Notes under the pieces: model-generated | Told to the model about the DNA's origin: nothing | What the model saw: the letters and a program-made list of their open reading frames with translations, nothing else | The model's database searches: none | In this document: piece by piece, positions 35,031 through 44,049 of the stretch | Numbering within the stretch: the first letter of the stretch is position 1 | How the letters are laid out: every line of letters begins with the position of its first letter | Made by a program: the position numbers and the translations under genes | Origin: an uncultured Lachnospiraceae bacterium | GTDB taxonomy: Bacteria; Bacillota; Clostridia; Lachnospirales; Lachnospiraceae | Assembly: GCA_947174665.1 (NCBI GenBank) | Contig: CAMWJV010000009.1 | Location: 1-45,566, forward strand | Reading direction: 5' to 3' | DNA: 45,566 nucleotides

Positions 35031-35861
35031 ATGGAAATAGGATGGATCGACCGCGAGACATGCGGAATATTTCAGACGCTGCTGCTGCCGGATGCGGCGG
35101 CAGCCCTGAAACAGGGGAAGCCTCTGCTGGTGCTTGGCCTGACTGAGGACAATGTGGCCTGCGGGGCGGCGGCAGGAGAACTGGAGGGAGATGTCTTTAA
35201 CGTAACTTCCTTCTATGTAGCCCCTGACTATCGCCGCCGCGGCGGCGGAACCATGCTGATAGAGACCCTGCGCACCCTCCTGAAAGAGCATTGCCGCAGT
35301 CTGGAGATCAGTTATACCGTGACACTGCCGGAGCATCAGGCGCTTGCCCCGTTCCTGACAGCGATGGGCTTCTTATGTCGGCTGGATTACGGGGAGACCA
35401 TCTATGGTCTGACATTGGGCAGTCTTGAAAATAATTCCTTTTTTGCCAGAGAACAGAAAATTCCTGCCAATGTCCGGCCCTTTGGGCAGATTCCCCCCAC
35501 TCTGCTCAGAGAGGTCTATCAGGCAGCCCGGGTCAGAGAGGAGGCCTATCTCCCGGTTTCGCTGACGGATTCTGCGCTGGACAGTACAGCGAGCATGGCT
35601 GTAGTCGAGGACAATGCCGTTCGATCCTTTGCGGCCGTTCTCAGTAGACAGCCCGGTCTGCTGGAGTTGGCCTGGGTACAGAGCGGACGCCCTCAGGACA
35701 TGGCTCCGATGCTTTCGGCTGTCTATGCGGCCGCGCGCAGGAGTTATCCCCCTGAAACACTGCTGACGGTACAGGCAGTCAATGCTGCCTCTGCCAAGCT
35801 GCTTTGCGCCATGCTCCCCGAGTCGGTCCCAATTTCTTTTACCTACTATTTTGATTTGTGA
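35031..35861 (+). CDS. GNAT-family acetyltransferase 1
   Basis: A 276-aa protein. The N-terminal half has the GNAT acetyl-CoA-binding pattern FYVAPDYRRRGGGTMLIETL (about 60-79), the R-x-x-G-x-G/A loop being clear. The C-terminal half (about 140-276) looks like a second, degenerate GNAT-like domain without that loop. I chose ATG 35031 because AAGGAG lies about ten bases upstream; TTG 35010 is unlikely. It may acetylate a cargo or other component of the cassette, but the substrate is unknown. Confidence 0.8.
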   Translation: MEIGWIDRETCGIFQTLLLPDAAAALKQGKPLLVLGLTEDNVACGAAAGELEGDVFNVTSFYVAPDYRRRGGGTMLIETLRTLLKEHCRSLEISYTVTLPEHQALAPFLTAMGFLCRLDYGETIYGLTLGSLENNSFFAREQKIPANVRPFGQIPPTLLREVYQAARVREEAYLPVSLTDSALDSTASMAVVEDNAVRSFAAVLSRQPGLLELAWVQSGRPQDMAPMLSAVYAAARRSYPPETLLTVQAVNAASAKLLCAMLPESVPISFTYYFDL

Positions 35862-35872
35862 TTGAGTTAATA

Positions 35873-35918
35873 AAATACCGCTATTCTGTACTTGAGCGGG
35901 AAAGAGGAGGAAGCATCA
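35873..35918 (+). repeat. Leader direct repeat, copy 1 (upstream of Q-rich gene 1)
   Basis: A 46-base leader ending at the ATG of Q-rich gene 1. It matches the leader of Q-rich gene 2 (38307-38352) at all but four positions by eye, including ATACCGCTATTCTGTACTTG. It contains the ribosome binding site AGAGGAGG. Confidence 0.85.
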
Positions 35919-38291
35919 ATGGAATTTATGCAGAAGCAACAACAGCCGGACCAACTGCAGGCACAGCAGCAAATGAAGGAGGCTCAGCAGCTTAATCAGC
36001 AGGCCCCGCAGCAGATTCAGCAGGAGGCCCCGCAGCAGATTCAGCAGGAGGCCCCGCAGCAGCTCCGGCAAGAGGCTCAGCAGCAGCTTCAGCAGCAGGC
36101 CCAGGTGAACCTTCCCCCTGCCCACGCCGACGCCGCTGCCGCCGGTGAGGCGGTTCAGCAGGTGGCTCCTGCCAGAAAGACCTATAAAGCGCGAAGGGCA
36201 GAGAAACGCCGCGCAAGGGAGGAAGAGAAACGTCATGCAGCGGAGGCAAGAGAACACTGTCCCGTGGGGAATATCGTTACTTATGATATAAAGCATCAAT
36301 TGGAGGATTACTATAAACAGCATAGAACCCTCTTTAATCGCAATTTCCCTTTCTTAGGAATTGACCCGGTGACAAATGAGGAGAAACATGACATGTCAAA
36401 GAACCTGTCAGGGGTGGACAGACGGGTGCTGCAGATATTTTCCCACACTTTCCGAACCGGCGAGGCGGCCGTTACTGCTGATGAGAAATACCAACGGGAA
36501 GGCCAGGCGTTTTATGACGCTTTCTGCTCCACGGACTACGTACGCCGAGCCCCCTATCTGCAGCGGATGGCGGAAGAAGTGTTAAGCTTCAATCTGAAGG
36601 AGGATATGTTCTCCGATAAAAACATGCGAAGCAATGCGGCCGAATACAAGTCTATTGCGGACCGCATAGTATACATGGAAAATGTCATGAAAGACAAAAA
36701 TAATGCGTTTTTTTTCGATTCTCCGTTGTGTCCTGTGAAGAAGGAAGACTTGAAGAAGGCTCTGGATATTGCCGGTCCTACGGTCTCTCTCTTTAAGGCG
36801 GAATGCGAAAAGCGGGGGGTTGAGCCGGATTATAGGGATGTCCCCTACATAAGTGAACAGTCGGCCCTTAAAGAATTTTCCAGACAGGCAGATTTTTTTG
36901 CCGGCGATTATAAGGGGAAGCCGGAAGAATATCAGAGTTTTATAGAGTCTATCAAATCGGAGGAGACCCAAAAGCCAACCCCCGAGATGTATCAGCAGAT
37001 CCGCAGCTTAATAGAAGGCGATGTCCAAAAGCTGTTGGACTGCGACGTGGAGAAACTGAATACCCTGAGCGAGGAAGAACTCCGTAGACTCTATTCTATC
37101 AGCCTGGGTGTGGACAAGTGCCTGACCCTCGGGCACCCTATAATAAATTGTCGGACCCTGAAGGATGACTTGATAGGGCAGAGGAGGCTTGAATATGAAT
37201 ATAAGACAACTGTCCTGCGGGGGCTGATCGAGAAGTCAGTCGGCTTTATTGAACAGGGAGAACAGACGATAGAGGCTGCCTCCACGCGCCTTCGGGATCG
37301 GATGACGCCTGGAACCCCGGAGTTTAAGGAATTTTTTGAGTCTTTGCTTGGTACAGATATCAACGATCGTGTCTGTTTCATTCCCTCGAAATTTGCTGCT
37401 GTCACGAAGGAATTTAACGCCATCCCGGCGAAAGAACGCGAAGGGAAGATTACGGAAGCCGGAAAGATTGCTAAAGAGATTAAGACGCTGCAAGGCAAAG
37501 GGAAGATTGATGAAGCCAAGAAGATTGCTGAAGATAAGAAGCAGCTGCTGCGCGAAGGGAAGATCGCGGAAGCCATGGTACGGCTGCAGAGTCACACCTA
37601 TTACTCTCTGGCCTACAGCGAGGCGCAGCTTAAGGATATGAAGATGCCTTCGGACATTGGAGAGCAGTTGTTCCGCGGCTTCGAAAATTTCCTGACTTCT
37701 GAAGCTGCCCAGACCCTCCTTACTCCGGAGGAGTTTGAACAAATGCTGTTCAACCTGGGAGCCGGAGCGGGCCTGACCCACAGGGATGAGGCAATAGAAA
37801 AGAATAATGCCGGCTTGGACACCCTGAGGAAGGTTCTGACTGCCCATTATGACATGCTGGAGAGAAAATATGGGAACAGTCTTGAGCAGCTGACGATCAA
37901 GGAACTTATTGAGCACTATGAGGATATTGGGAAAGATTTGACCAACGGGCAGCAGGATCTTCATATGGCTACAAATTTTCCGGGCTTTATACGTGAAGGC
38001 AACTTGGACGATGAACGCCTCTTCAACCAGATTCAATACTATCGCAGGTGCGGCAATGCAATTGCGGATCTTATACCCTGGCTATTCCACGACCTTATAC
38101 CAGACCCAAACAGCGGAGAGATGCTAATAATATCCGACGAGGGTATCCAAAAATTTATAGGCGGCATAATGATCGCGGATGAGGAGAAGGAGGCTGTAGC
38201 CGCCAGGGAGTACCTGATGAAGAACAACAGCAGCTTCCAGCATCCTCTGGACTGGTCCCAGAAGGTCAAAAATCCGGCGGACGGGAATTAG
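35919..38291 (+). CDS. Q-rich protein 1, candidate CIS cargo
   Basis: A 790-aa protein of no family I recognise. Residues 1-65 are a low-complexity tail of Q, A and P with eight-residue repeats. Residues ~85-115 are basic (KARRAEKRRAREEEKRH). A shared core follows from about 115, including residues 186-376 encoded by a DNA block identical to that in the next gene. The C-terminal ~400 residues are diverged and include GK-I-EA-KIA repeats near 508-553. There is no signal peptide or TM segment. A disordered polar N-terminus plus a variable C-terminus beside an Afp15-like ATPase fits known CIS cargo. It could also be an internal structural protein. AGAGGAGG at 35903-35910 sets the start. Confidence 0.7.
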   Translation: MEFMQKQQQPDQLQAQQQMKEAQQLNQQAPQQIQQEAPQQIQQEAPQQLRQEAQQQLQQQAQVNLPPAHADAAAAGEAVQQVAPARKTYKARRAEKRRAREEEKRHAAEAREHCPVGNIVTYDIKHQLEDYYKQHRTLFNRNFPFLGIDPVTNEEKHDMSKNLSGVDRRVLQIFSHTFRTGEAAVTADEKYQREGQAFYDAFCSTDYVRRAPYLQRMAEEVLSFNLKEDMFSDKNMRSNAAEYKSIADRIVYMENVMKDKNNAFFFDSPLCPVKKEDLKKALDIAGPTVSLFKAECEKRGVEPDYRDVPYISEQSALKEFSRQADFFAGDYKGKPEEYQSFIESIKSEETQKPTPEMYQQIRSLIEGDVQKLLDCDVEKLNTLSEEELRRLYSISLGVDKCLTLGHPIINCRTLKDDLIGQRRLEYEYKTTVLRGLIEKSVGFIEQGEQTIEAASTRLRDRMTPGTPEFKEFFESLLGTDINDRVCFIPSKFAAVTKEFNAIPAKEREGKITEAGKIAKEIKTLQGKGKIDEAKKIAEDKKQLLREGKIAEAMVRLQSHTYYSLAYSEAQLKDMKMPSDIGEQLFRGFENFLTSEAAQTLLTPEEFEQMLFNLGAGAGLTHRDEAIEKNNAGLDTLRKVLTAHYDMLERKYGNSLEQLTIKELIEHYEDIGKDLTNGQQDLHMATNFPGFIREGNLDDERLFNQIQYYRRCGNAIADLIPWLFHDLIPDPNSGEMLIISDEGIQKFIGGIMIADEEKEAVAAREYLMKNNSSFQHPLDWSQKVKNPADGN
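36000..36095 (+). repeat. 24-bp tandem repeats in Q-rich gene 1
   Basis: Four in-frame units start at 36000, 36024, 36048 and 36072. They encode QAPQQIQQ, EAPQQIQQ, EAPQQLRQ and EAQQQLQQ. The first two differ by one base, so copy number could change by slippage. Confidence 0.85.
36475..37047 (+). repeat. 573-bp identical block, copy 1
   Basis: By line-by-line reading this block is identical to 38861-39433 (constant offset 2386, no gap). Differences appear directly outside at 36473-36474 and at 37048. It encodes the middle of the core of Q-rich protein 1. Identity at synonymous positions indicates recent gene conversion or duplication. Confidence 0.9.
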
Positions 38292-38306
38292 TGTGAAGAG
38301 GAGCTG

Positions 38307-38352
38307 AAATACCGCTATTCTGTACTTGAGCAGGAAAAGGGAGGAAGCACCA
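38307..38352 (+). repeat. Leader direct repeat, copy 2 (upstream of Q-rich gene 2)
   Basis: The 46 bases before the second Q-rich ATG repeat 35873-35918 with about four substitutions. The duplication therefore included the translation signal. Confidence 0.85.
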
Positions 38353-40707
38353 ATGGATTTTATGCAGAAACAACAACAGCTGGACCAACAGCAGGCACAG
38401 CAGCAAATGCAGGAGACTCAGCAGATCCGGCAGCAGGCCCCGCAGCAGATTAATCAGCAGGCCCCGCAGCAGATCCGGCAGGAGGCTCAGCAGCAAATAC
38501 AGCAGCAGGCCCAGATGAACCTTCCACCTGCCCATGCCCATGCCGCTGCCGCCGGTGAGGCGGTTCAGCAGATGGCTCCTGCCAGGAAGACCTATAAAGC
38601 GCGAAGGGCAGAAAAACGTCACGCAAGGGAGGCAAGAGAACACTGTCCCGTGGGGGATATCGTTACTTATGATATAAAGCAGCAGTTGAAGGGTTACTAT
38701 AAACAGAATAGAACCCTCTTTAATCGCAATTTTCCTTTCTTAGGAATTAATCCGGAGACAAATGAGGAGATGCATGACATGTCAAAGAACCTGTCAGGGG
38801 TGGACAGACGGGTGCTGCAGATCTTTTCCCACACTTTCCGAACTGACGGGGCGGCCGTAGCTGCTGATGAGAAATACCAACGGGAAGGCCAGGCGTTTTA
38901 TGACGCTTTCTGCTCCACGGACTACGTACGCCGAGCCCCCTATCTGCAGCGGATGGCGGAAGAAGTGTTAAGCTTCAATCTGAAGGAGGATATGTTCTCC
39001 GATAAAAACATGCGAAGCAATGCGGCCGAATACAAGTCTATTGCGGACCGCATAGTATACATGGAAAATGTCATGAAAGACAAAAATAATGCGTTTTTTT
39101 TCGATTCTCCGTTGTGTCCTGTGAAGAAGGAAGACTTGAAGAAGGCTCTGGATATTGCCGGTCCTACGGTCTCTCTCTTTAAGGCGGAATGCGAAAAGCG
39201 GGGGGTTGAGCCGGATTATAGGGATGTCCCCTACATAAGTGAACAGTCGGCCCTTAAAGAATTTTCCAGACAGGCAGATTTTTTTGCCGGCGATTATAAG
39301 GGGAAGCCGGAAGAATATCAGAGTTTTATAGAGTCTATCAAATCGGAGGAGACCCAAAAGCCAACCCCCGAGATGTATCAGCAGATCCGCAGCTTAATAG
39401 AAGGCGATGTCCAAAAGCTGTTGGACTGCGACGCGGAGAAACTGAATGCCCTGAGTGAGGAAGAACTCCGTAAGCTTTATTCTGTCAGCCTGGGTGTGGA
39501 CAAGTGTCTGACCCTCAAGCACCCAGAACAGACTGACAACACCAGGAAATCTCTGACTCTGAAGGATGACCTGATAGGGCAGCGGAAACTCGAATACGAA
39601 TATAAGCTGGCGCTCCTGCGGGGACTGGTCGAGAGGGCAGACGGTTTTAAGAAACAGGGAAAACAGACGATAAAGGCTGCCTCCGAGCGCTATAAGAATC
39701 AGAAAACGCCGGGAACCCCGGAGTTTCAGGAATTTTTTGATTATCTTAGAATAAGTAATATCGCCAGTCTTGTCACTATTGACCCGAAATATAATAATGT
39801 CGCAAAAGAGTACTATACGGCAGAAACTCTTAAAGAGGAATTACCGGGGAAGATGGATGAAGTCAAGAAACGGCTTGAGGAGGAATTCGGTACAGGAGAG
39901 ATGGCTGCAGTCGTGGAGCGGCTGAAGAGTCAGCATTACTTCTCCCTGAAGCACACGAAGGACGATCTTGAGAGGCTGAAAAAGCCTGTGGACATTGGAG
40001 AGGCTCTGTTCCGCACCCTCAGCAGTTTTCTGAAGTTAGAAGCCACTGAAACGCTTCTTACTCCGGAGCAGCTCCGCCGGATGTTATTAAATTTGGGAGC
40101 CGGAGGGGGCCTGACCCCCGACGTATCTGAATATGAAGAGCCGTTGAAACAAGCAATAGAAAGAAAAGATGTTGAAAAGCAGCAAGAGTTGGAGAAAAAA
40201 AAGAAGGATGCTGAAGAGAAGCGGGATGAGGCGATAGAAAAGAACGATGCCGGTCTGGACACCCTGAGGGAGGTCTTGGCGGCCCAATATGACATGCTGG
40301 AGAGAAAATATGGGAACGGCATTGAGCAGATGACCATTAAGGAGATTACGGAGCACTATGGGGATATTGCGAAAGACTTTGCCAATGCACAGGTGGATTA
40401 CCATTTGGCTACACGTTTTCCGGGTTTTATACGTGAGAACAACCCGGATGATGAGCGCCTCATCAACCAGATTCTATATTACAATCAGTGCGGCTTTTTT
40501 ATGATTGAATTGATCAACAGTATAGGCAGTAATATACCCGCCAAAGAGGTATCCGATGAGATGATAAAGGATTTGATCAAGGAGACTTTGGAGATTCCTC
40601 AGAATGTAAATCGCCTAAAGGCCAGGGAAGCCCTGATGAAGAATAACAGTTTCCAACATCCTCTGGACTGGTCCCAAAAGGTCAAAAATCCGGCAGATGC
40701 AGAATGA
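38353..40707 (+). CDS. Q-rich protein 2, candidate CIS cargo, paralogue of protein 1
   Basis: A 784-aa protein homologous to its upstream neighbour over the Q-rich tail (1-60), basic segment (about 75-100) and core. Residues 170-360 are encoded by the identical 573-bp block. After about residue 365 the two diverge. This one has a long charged helix (AIERKDVEKQQELEKKKKD, about 600-620), and its last residues (FQHPLDWSQKVKNPAD) again match protein 1. The pattern is a conserved head and end with a variable C-terminal body. No enzymatic motif is visible. ATG 38353 follows GGGAGGAAG. It is likely co-translated with its neighbour. Confidence 0.7.
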   Translation: MDFMQKQQQLDQQQAQQQMQETQQIRQQAPQQINQQAPQQIRQEAQQQIQQQAQMNLPPAHAHAAAAGEAVQQMAPARKTYKARRAEKRHAREAREHCPVGDIVTYDIKQQLKGYYKQNRTLFNRNFPFLGINPETNEEMHDMSKNLSGVDRRVLQIFSHTFRTDGAAVAADEKYQREGQAFYDAFCSTDYVRRAPYLQRMAEEVLSFNLKEDMFSDKNMRSNAAEYKSIADRIVYMENVMKDKNNAFFFDSPLCPVKKEDLKKALDIAGPTVSLFKAECEKRGVEPDYRDVPYISEQSALKEFSRQADFFAGDYKGKPEEYQSFIESIKSEETQKPTPEMYQQIRSLIEGDVQKLLDCDAEKLNALSEEELRKLYSVSLGVDKCLTLKHPEQTDNTRKSLTLKDDLIGQRKLEYEYKLALLRGLVERADGFKKQGKQTIKAASERYKNQKTPGTPEFQEFFDYLRISNIASLVTIDPKYNNVAKEYYTAETLKEELPGKMDEVKKRLEEEFGTGEMAAVVERLKSQHYFSLKHTKDDLERLKKPVDIGEALFRTLSSFLKLEATETLLTPEQLRRMLLNLGAGGGLTPDVSEYEEPLKQAIERKDVEKQQELEKKKKDAEEKRDEAIEKNDAGLDTLREVLAAQYDMLERKYGNGIEQMTIKEITEHYGDIAKDFANAQVDYHLATRFPGFIRENNPDDERLINQILYYNQCGFFMIELINSIGSNIPAKEVSDEMIKDLIKETLEIPQNVNRLKAREALMKNNSFQHPLDWSQKVKNPADAE
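38434..38505 (+). repeat. 24-bp tandem repeats in Q-rich gene 2
   Basis: Three in-frame units start at 38434, 38458 and 38482 and encode QAPQQINQ, QAPQQIRQ and EAQQQIQQ. This is one unit fewer than in Q-rich gene 1, direct evidence of copy-number change between paralogues. Confidence 0.8.
38861..39433 (+). repeat. 573-bp identical block, copy 2
   Basis: Second copy of the block at 36475-37047, in the same position within Q-rich gene 2. No difference was found over its length. Confidence 0.9.
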
Positions 40708-40746
40708 TGCGGGCAGTTGAGAGCAAAGATGATGCAGGAGGAAGCC

Positions 40747-43005
40747 ATGGGGGCAAGTTTCAGCGATAAGATGTACGAGGAAATATACGAGGCCGTATGT
40801 GACAAGGCAGAATCAACCTGGGATACTGAAGGAATTGTGAAAGCATATTTCGGAGAGTGTACCAAAGAGCCTTTTAGAGACCGGCAGGAAGAATGGCAGC
40901 AGTGGCAGAGGTTTCTGGACATGCTGTGTGCCACGACCCTGTTTTTGAAAGAGCAGGACAGAGATGAGACGGCACAGAGGATTGGCTGCATGCTGACTGA
41001 CAGAGAGCTTATGAAAGCGCTGGAACCTCACGGAAGCACAGAGTTTGCAGGCAGGGTACAGTTTCGGCAGGTGTTTGAACTGCTTTTGTCAAAAGAACAG
41101 AGCCGGGGCGGTGTGGAAGGCTTCCTGCCGTTTGCGGGATTTTTGGAGGGAGGCTTGCTGTCCTATGGGGAGATTCTGGCCTTTCTTATGGCGGCGGCGG
41201 TTGATCTGAACAGGAAGTATGAACAGGTGTTTAGAGTCCTGCAGGAGGAGACGCAGCCTGTGGCCAAGCCAACTTTGGGACTGGTGTGCGATCTGTGCGG
41301 TTTGTTTCTGGAGGAAGAGGAGATCAGGGAACATCTGTGGGATGAAGACAGTTTTTTATACCGTTTCCTTCTGGAGCCGGGAAGAGAGGCCGCCAATATG
41401 TCCCGTCTGTCACGGCCGTTGTCCTTGAACCGGCGGGTAATTCAGATTCTGGCAGGGGCGCCCGGGCAGCTGGGAATGTTGTCGCCATATGCAAAAGTGC
41501 TGGAATATAAAGCGGAGATGGAAGAGATTCTGTGCAATGCAGAACAGCTTGATGAGCTTTTGCGGGTATTTTCTACTATGTCGGGCAGGCAGAGCGGAGG
41601 AATCGTCCATCTCTGCGCCATGGAAGGTACAGGGAAGAAGTTTCTGATGGAGTCGCTGGGGTCCTCAGCCGGGCTGGACGTGCTGTGCGTGGATATGCGC
41701 CGTCTTCTGGCGCAGGATGACGGAGCGGTTTATCAGGTACTTAAGGATATTGTGTTAAAATGTATTTATGAAAAAAGTCTGCTGTATCTGGACGGGATGC
41801 CCTTTGAGAGGGAAATTCTTCCGCGGATACAGAGGATATTGGGATTCCTTCAGGATTATGTGAAGCTGATTTTTATCGGGACCGAGGGGCAGAGACCGGG
41901 AAAGCTGTCCGTTCAGGGCAGCTGGTATACCATCACCCTGAAACAGCCGGGCATGGCGGTGCAGAGAAAGTTCTGGCAGTATTTTGCCGAAGTGTATGGT
42001 ATACGGTTTAAGGAGGATGTGGATCTGGACCAGCTGGTATCCAGATACCATATGACGCCGGGAAAAATCAGCCAGGTGCTGTCCTGCACCCTGCTGGACG
42101 CAGAGATTGATCCTCAGGGGTTTGGGGTATCGGAAGAGCTTCTGGAGAGGCAGATCAGGATGAAATGCTGTGCGGAATTCGGAGAGTATGCCACCCGTCT
42201 GGAAAGTCCGTTCACCTGGGAGGATCTTGAACTGCCTGACAGCAGCAGAGAGCTTTTAGAGGCCGCATGTGACCGTATCCGCTATCGCAGTGTTGTGAAT
42301 GACAGCTATGGATTTGGCAGGAAGCTGCCTTACGGAAATGGTACTTCCGTTGTGCTTTACGGCCCTCCCGGAACAGGAAAGACCATGGCAGCCCAGGTTC
42401 TGGCGCGGGCGCTGGGGCTGGATATTTACCGGATAGACCTGTCCCGGATCGGGAGTAAATATATCGGGGAGACGGAGAAAAATCTGGGAGCTGTGTTTGA
42501 GGCGGCGAAGTTTTCCAATGCGGTTCTGTTTTTTGATGAGGCGGACGCCCTGTTTACCAAGAGAACGGATGTCACAAGTTCTAATGATAAATATGCCAAT
42601 GCGGAGACGGCTTATCTCCTGCAGAAGATTGAAGAGTACTCGGGAGTATCCGTTCTGGCGACGAATGTCATGCAGAATTTTGATAATGCCTTTAAGCGCC
42701 GCATGACTTTTATGATTCCGGTGGAGCAGCCGGGAGAGGAGACCAGGCTGCGGCTTTGGCAGAAGGTATTTCCAAGGGAGGCGCCTCTGGAAGAGGATGT
42801 TGATTTCGGTATTTATGCAAGGAAAGCGGAACTGACGGGAAGCAACATTAAGTCTGCGGCTCTGGCAGCGGCTTACAAAGCGGCGGCGGAACACAGGAAA
42901 ATCAGGAATCAGGATATTATTGAGGCCATAGACTTTGAGTACCGCAGAAGCGGCCGTATGGGAATCAGCAATGAACTATACGGGGAACTCTACATGAGGA
43001 CATAA
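40747..43005 (+). CDS. AAA+ ATPase 2 (Afp15-like), paralogue of ATPase 1
   Basis: A 752-aa protein with the same architecture as ATPase 1. The C-terminal AAA+ module has Walker A GPPGTGKT (about 539-546), Walker B AVLFFDEAD (about 591-599), SVLATNVMQN and an FKRRM arginine-finger region. A degenerate first module keeps AMEGTGKKFL and LLYLDGM. The N-terminal ~280 residues are poorly conserved with ATPase 1, so the two may recognise different partners. AGGAGG at 40736-40741 points to ATG 40747; TTG 40717 and ATG 40729/40732 are weaker. It lies after Q-rich gene 2 and before a GNAT gene and a third cargo-like gene. Confidence 0.85.
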   Translation: MGASFSDKMYEEIYEAVCDKAESTWDTEGIVKAYFGECTKEPFRDRQEEWQQWQRFLDMLCATTLFLKEQDRDETAQRIGCMLTDRELMKALEPHGSTEFAGRVQFRQVFELLLSKEQSRGGVEGFLPFAGFLEGGLLSYGEILAFLMAAAVDLNRKYEQVFRVLQEETQPVAKPTLGLVCDLCGLFLEEEEIREHLWDEDSFLYRFLLEPGREAANMSRLSRPLSLNRRVIQILAGAPGQLGMLSPYAKVLEYKAEMEEILCNAEQLDELLRVFSTMSGRQSGGIVHLCAMEGTGKKFLMESLGSSAGLDVLCVDMRRLLAQDDGAVYQVLKDIVLKCIYEKSLLYLDGMPFEREILPRIQRILGFLQDYVKLIFIGTEGQRPGKLSVQGSWYTITLKQPGMAVQRKFWQYFAEVYGIRFKEDVDLDQLVSRYHMTPGKISQVLSCTLLDAEIDPQGFGVSEELLERQIRMKCCAEFGEYATRLESPFTWEDLELPDSSRELLEAACDRIRYRSVVNDSYGFGRKLPYGNGTSVVLYGPPGTGKTMAAQVLARALGLDIYRIDLSRIGSKYIGETEKNLGAVFEAAKFSNAVLFFDEADALFTKRTDVTSSNDKYANAETAYLLQKIEEYSGVSVLATNVMQNFDNAFKRRMTFMIPVEQPGEETRLRLWQKVFPREAPLEEDVDFGIYARKAELTGSNIKSAALAAAYKAAAEHRKIRNQDIIEAIDFEYRRSGRMGISNELYGELYMRT

Positions 43006-43029
43006 AAGAAGGATAGGGGGGCTATTGTT

Positions 43030-43974
43030 ATGGATGAGCTGGAGAATCGTCAGGAGCAGCAGGAACAGGAAGATGAACGGGAGCAGCAGTACGAACAGGA
43101 TAAACAGGATGAACTTCCGCCGGTAGAGTTGTATTCTATAGGACCGAAGGAAGTAGAGCTGGCGGCACCTCTGCTGACGACGGAGGCAGCAGAGCTGATT
43201 CGCAATGATGAGGCGTTCGGTCTTGCTATCGTGGAGGAGGATGAGGTGCGGGGCGCGGTCTGTGCCCGCCTGGCGCCGGAGAACGAGATGTGTTTAGAAC
43301 TGCTGAGCCTGTATGTGGTTCCGCAGTGCCGCCGCCGCCGGTTGGGCGGTACGCTGCTGATAGAGCTGCTGGAGGCCTGCGGGGAGGCTTTTGACGGCAC
43401 TGTTGCCAGAGTGGAGGCAAGCTTTAGCCCGGAGCCGGGATTGGAGGCCCTGCTTAAAAAGGCCGGTTTTAAGATGGAAGAGGATGAGAAGGGCGTGCAC
43501 AGCAATATAGTCTCCGTTTCAGCGCTGGCGGACAGCCCGTTGATGAAACATGAAACCGTCCTGCCCAAAGGCTGCACATTGGTATCTTTTGAGAATTTCT
43601 CCCAAATTCGTATCCGCCGGCTCTTCCAAACGCTGGAAAAGGCGGATGCGGATTACATAGATCTGAGCCGGCTTTACCAGGCGCTGCCGGGTGCCAGCTT
43701 TGTACTGCTGGATGCGGAGGGGAGTCCTGTGGCCTGTGCCGTTTTAAGCGGCGGGGAGGAACGTTTGTGTCTTTCTCAGTTTTTTACCGCCGGAGGCAGC
43801 ACTTCCGCCGGTATGGTGGTGCTGCAGGCCGCATCCAAGGTGCTTTTGGAGCAATATGCAGACGCATGGCTTGAGATTCCTCTGTTGACGGCATCTTCCG
43901 CCGGACTGGCAAAGCGGCTGCTGGGAGGCGAGGGGAAGAAGGAGCCGCTGCTCCGCGCAGTATTGGAGTTGTAA
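43030..43974 (+). CDS. GNAT-family acetyltransferase 2 with Q/E-rich N-terminal tail
   Basis: A 314-aa protein. Residues 1-33 are almost only E, Q, D and R with few others, a disordered tail absent from GNAT 1. The GNAT pattern LYVVPQCRRRRLGGTLLIEL lies at about 95-114. The C-terminal half (about 175-314) resembles the degenerate second half of GNAT 1. It follows ATPase 2 by 24 bases, in the same order as the first ATPase and GNAT. The polar tail resembles that of the Q-rich proteins and could be a loading signal or interaction tag. Confidence 0.8.
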   Translation: MDELENRQEQQEQEDEREQQYEQDKQDELPPVELYSIGPKEVELAAPLLTTEAAELIRNDEAFGLAIVEEDEVRGAVCARLAPENEMCLELLSLYVVPQCRRRRLGGTLLIELLEACGEAFDGTVARVEASFSPEPGLEALLKKAGFKMEEDEKGVHSNIVSVSALADSPLMKHETVLPKGCTLVSFENFSQIRIRRLFQTLEKADADYIDLSRLYQALPGASFVLLDAEGSPVACAVLSGGEERLCLSQFFTAGGSTSAGMVVLQAASKVLLEQYADAWLEIPLLTASSAGLAKRLLGGEGKKEPLLRAVLEL

Positions 43975-44049
43975 GATGGCTGCGGCCTGTGTGTACAAGG
44001 ACAGTCGAAGCGATCATCAGGAAAAAATGATTAAAGGAGGAGGATTGCT

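Noticed and set aside
33984..35336. Minus-strand open frame of 450 aa opposite the AAA+ ATPase 1 and GNAT 1 genes
   Set aside because: It is the shadow of two well-supported plus-strand genes with conserved motifs, has a composition unlike real proteins, and lacks a start signal.
35998..36110. CRISPR-like or regulatory array in the repeated CAG-rich stretch
   Set aside because: The units are in-frame codon repeats for a Q/A/P-rich tail, without spacers. No CRISPR array or cas gene was seen in the window.
36582..36971. Minus-strand 129-aa open frame found twice with identical sequence (also 38968-39357)
   Set aside because: Its identity is explained by the 573-bp duplicated block on the plus strand. 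It has no ribosome binding site and lies inside a strongly supported gene.
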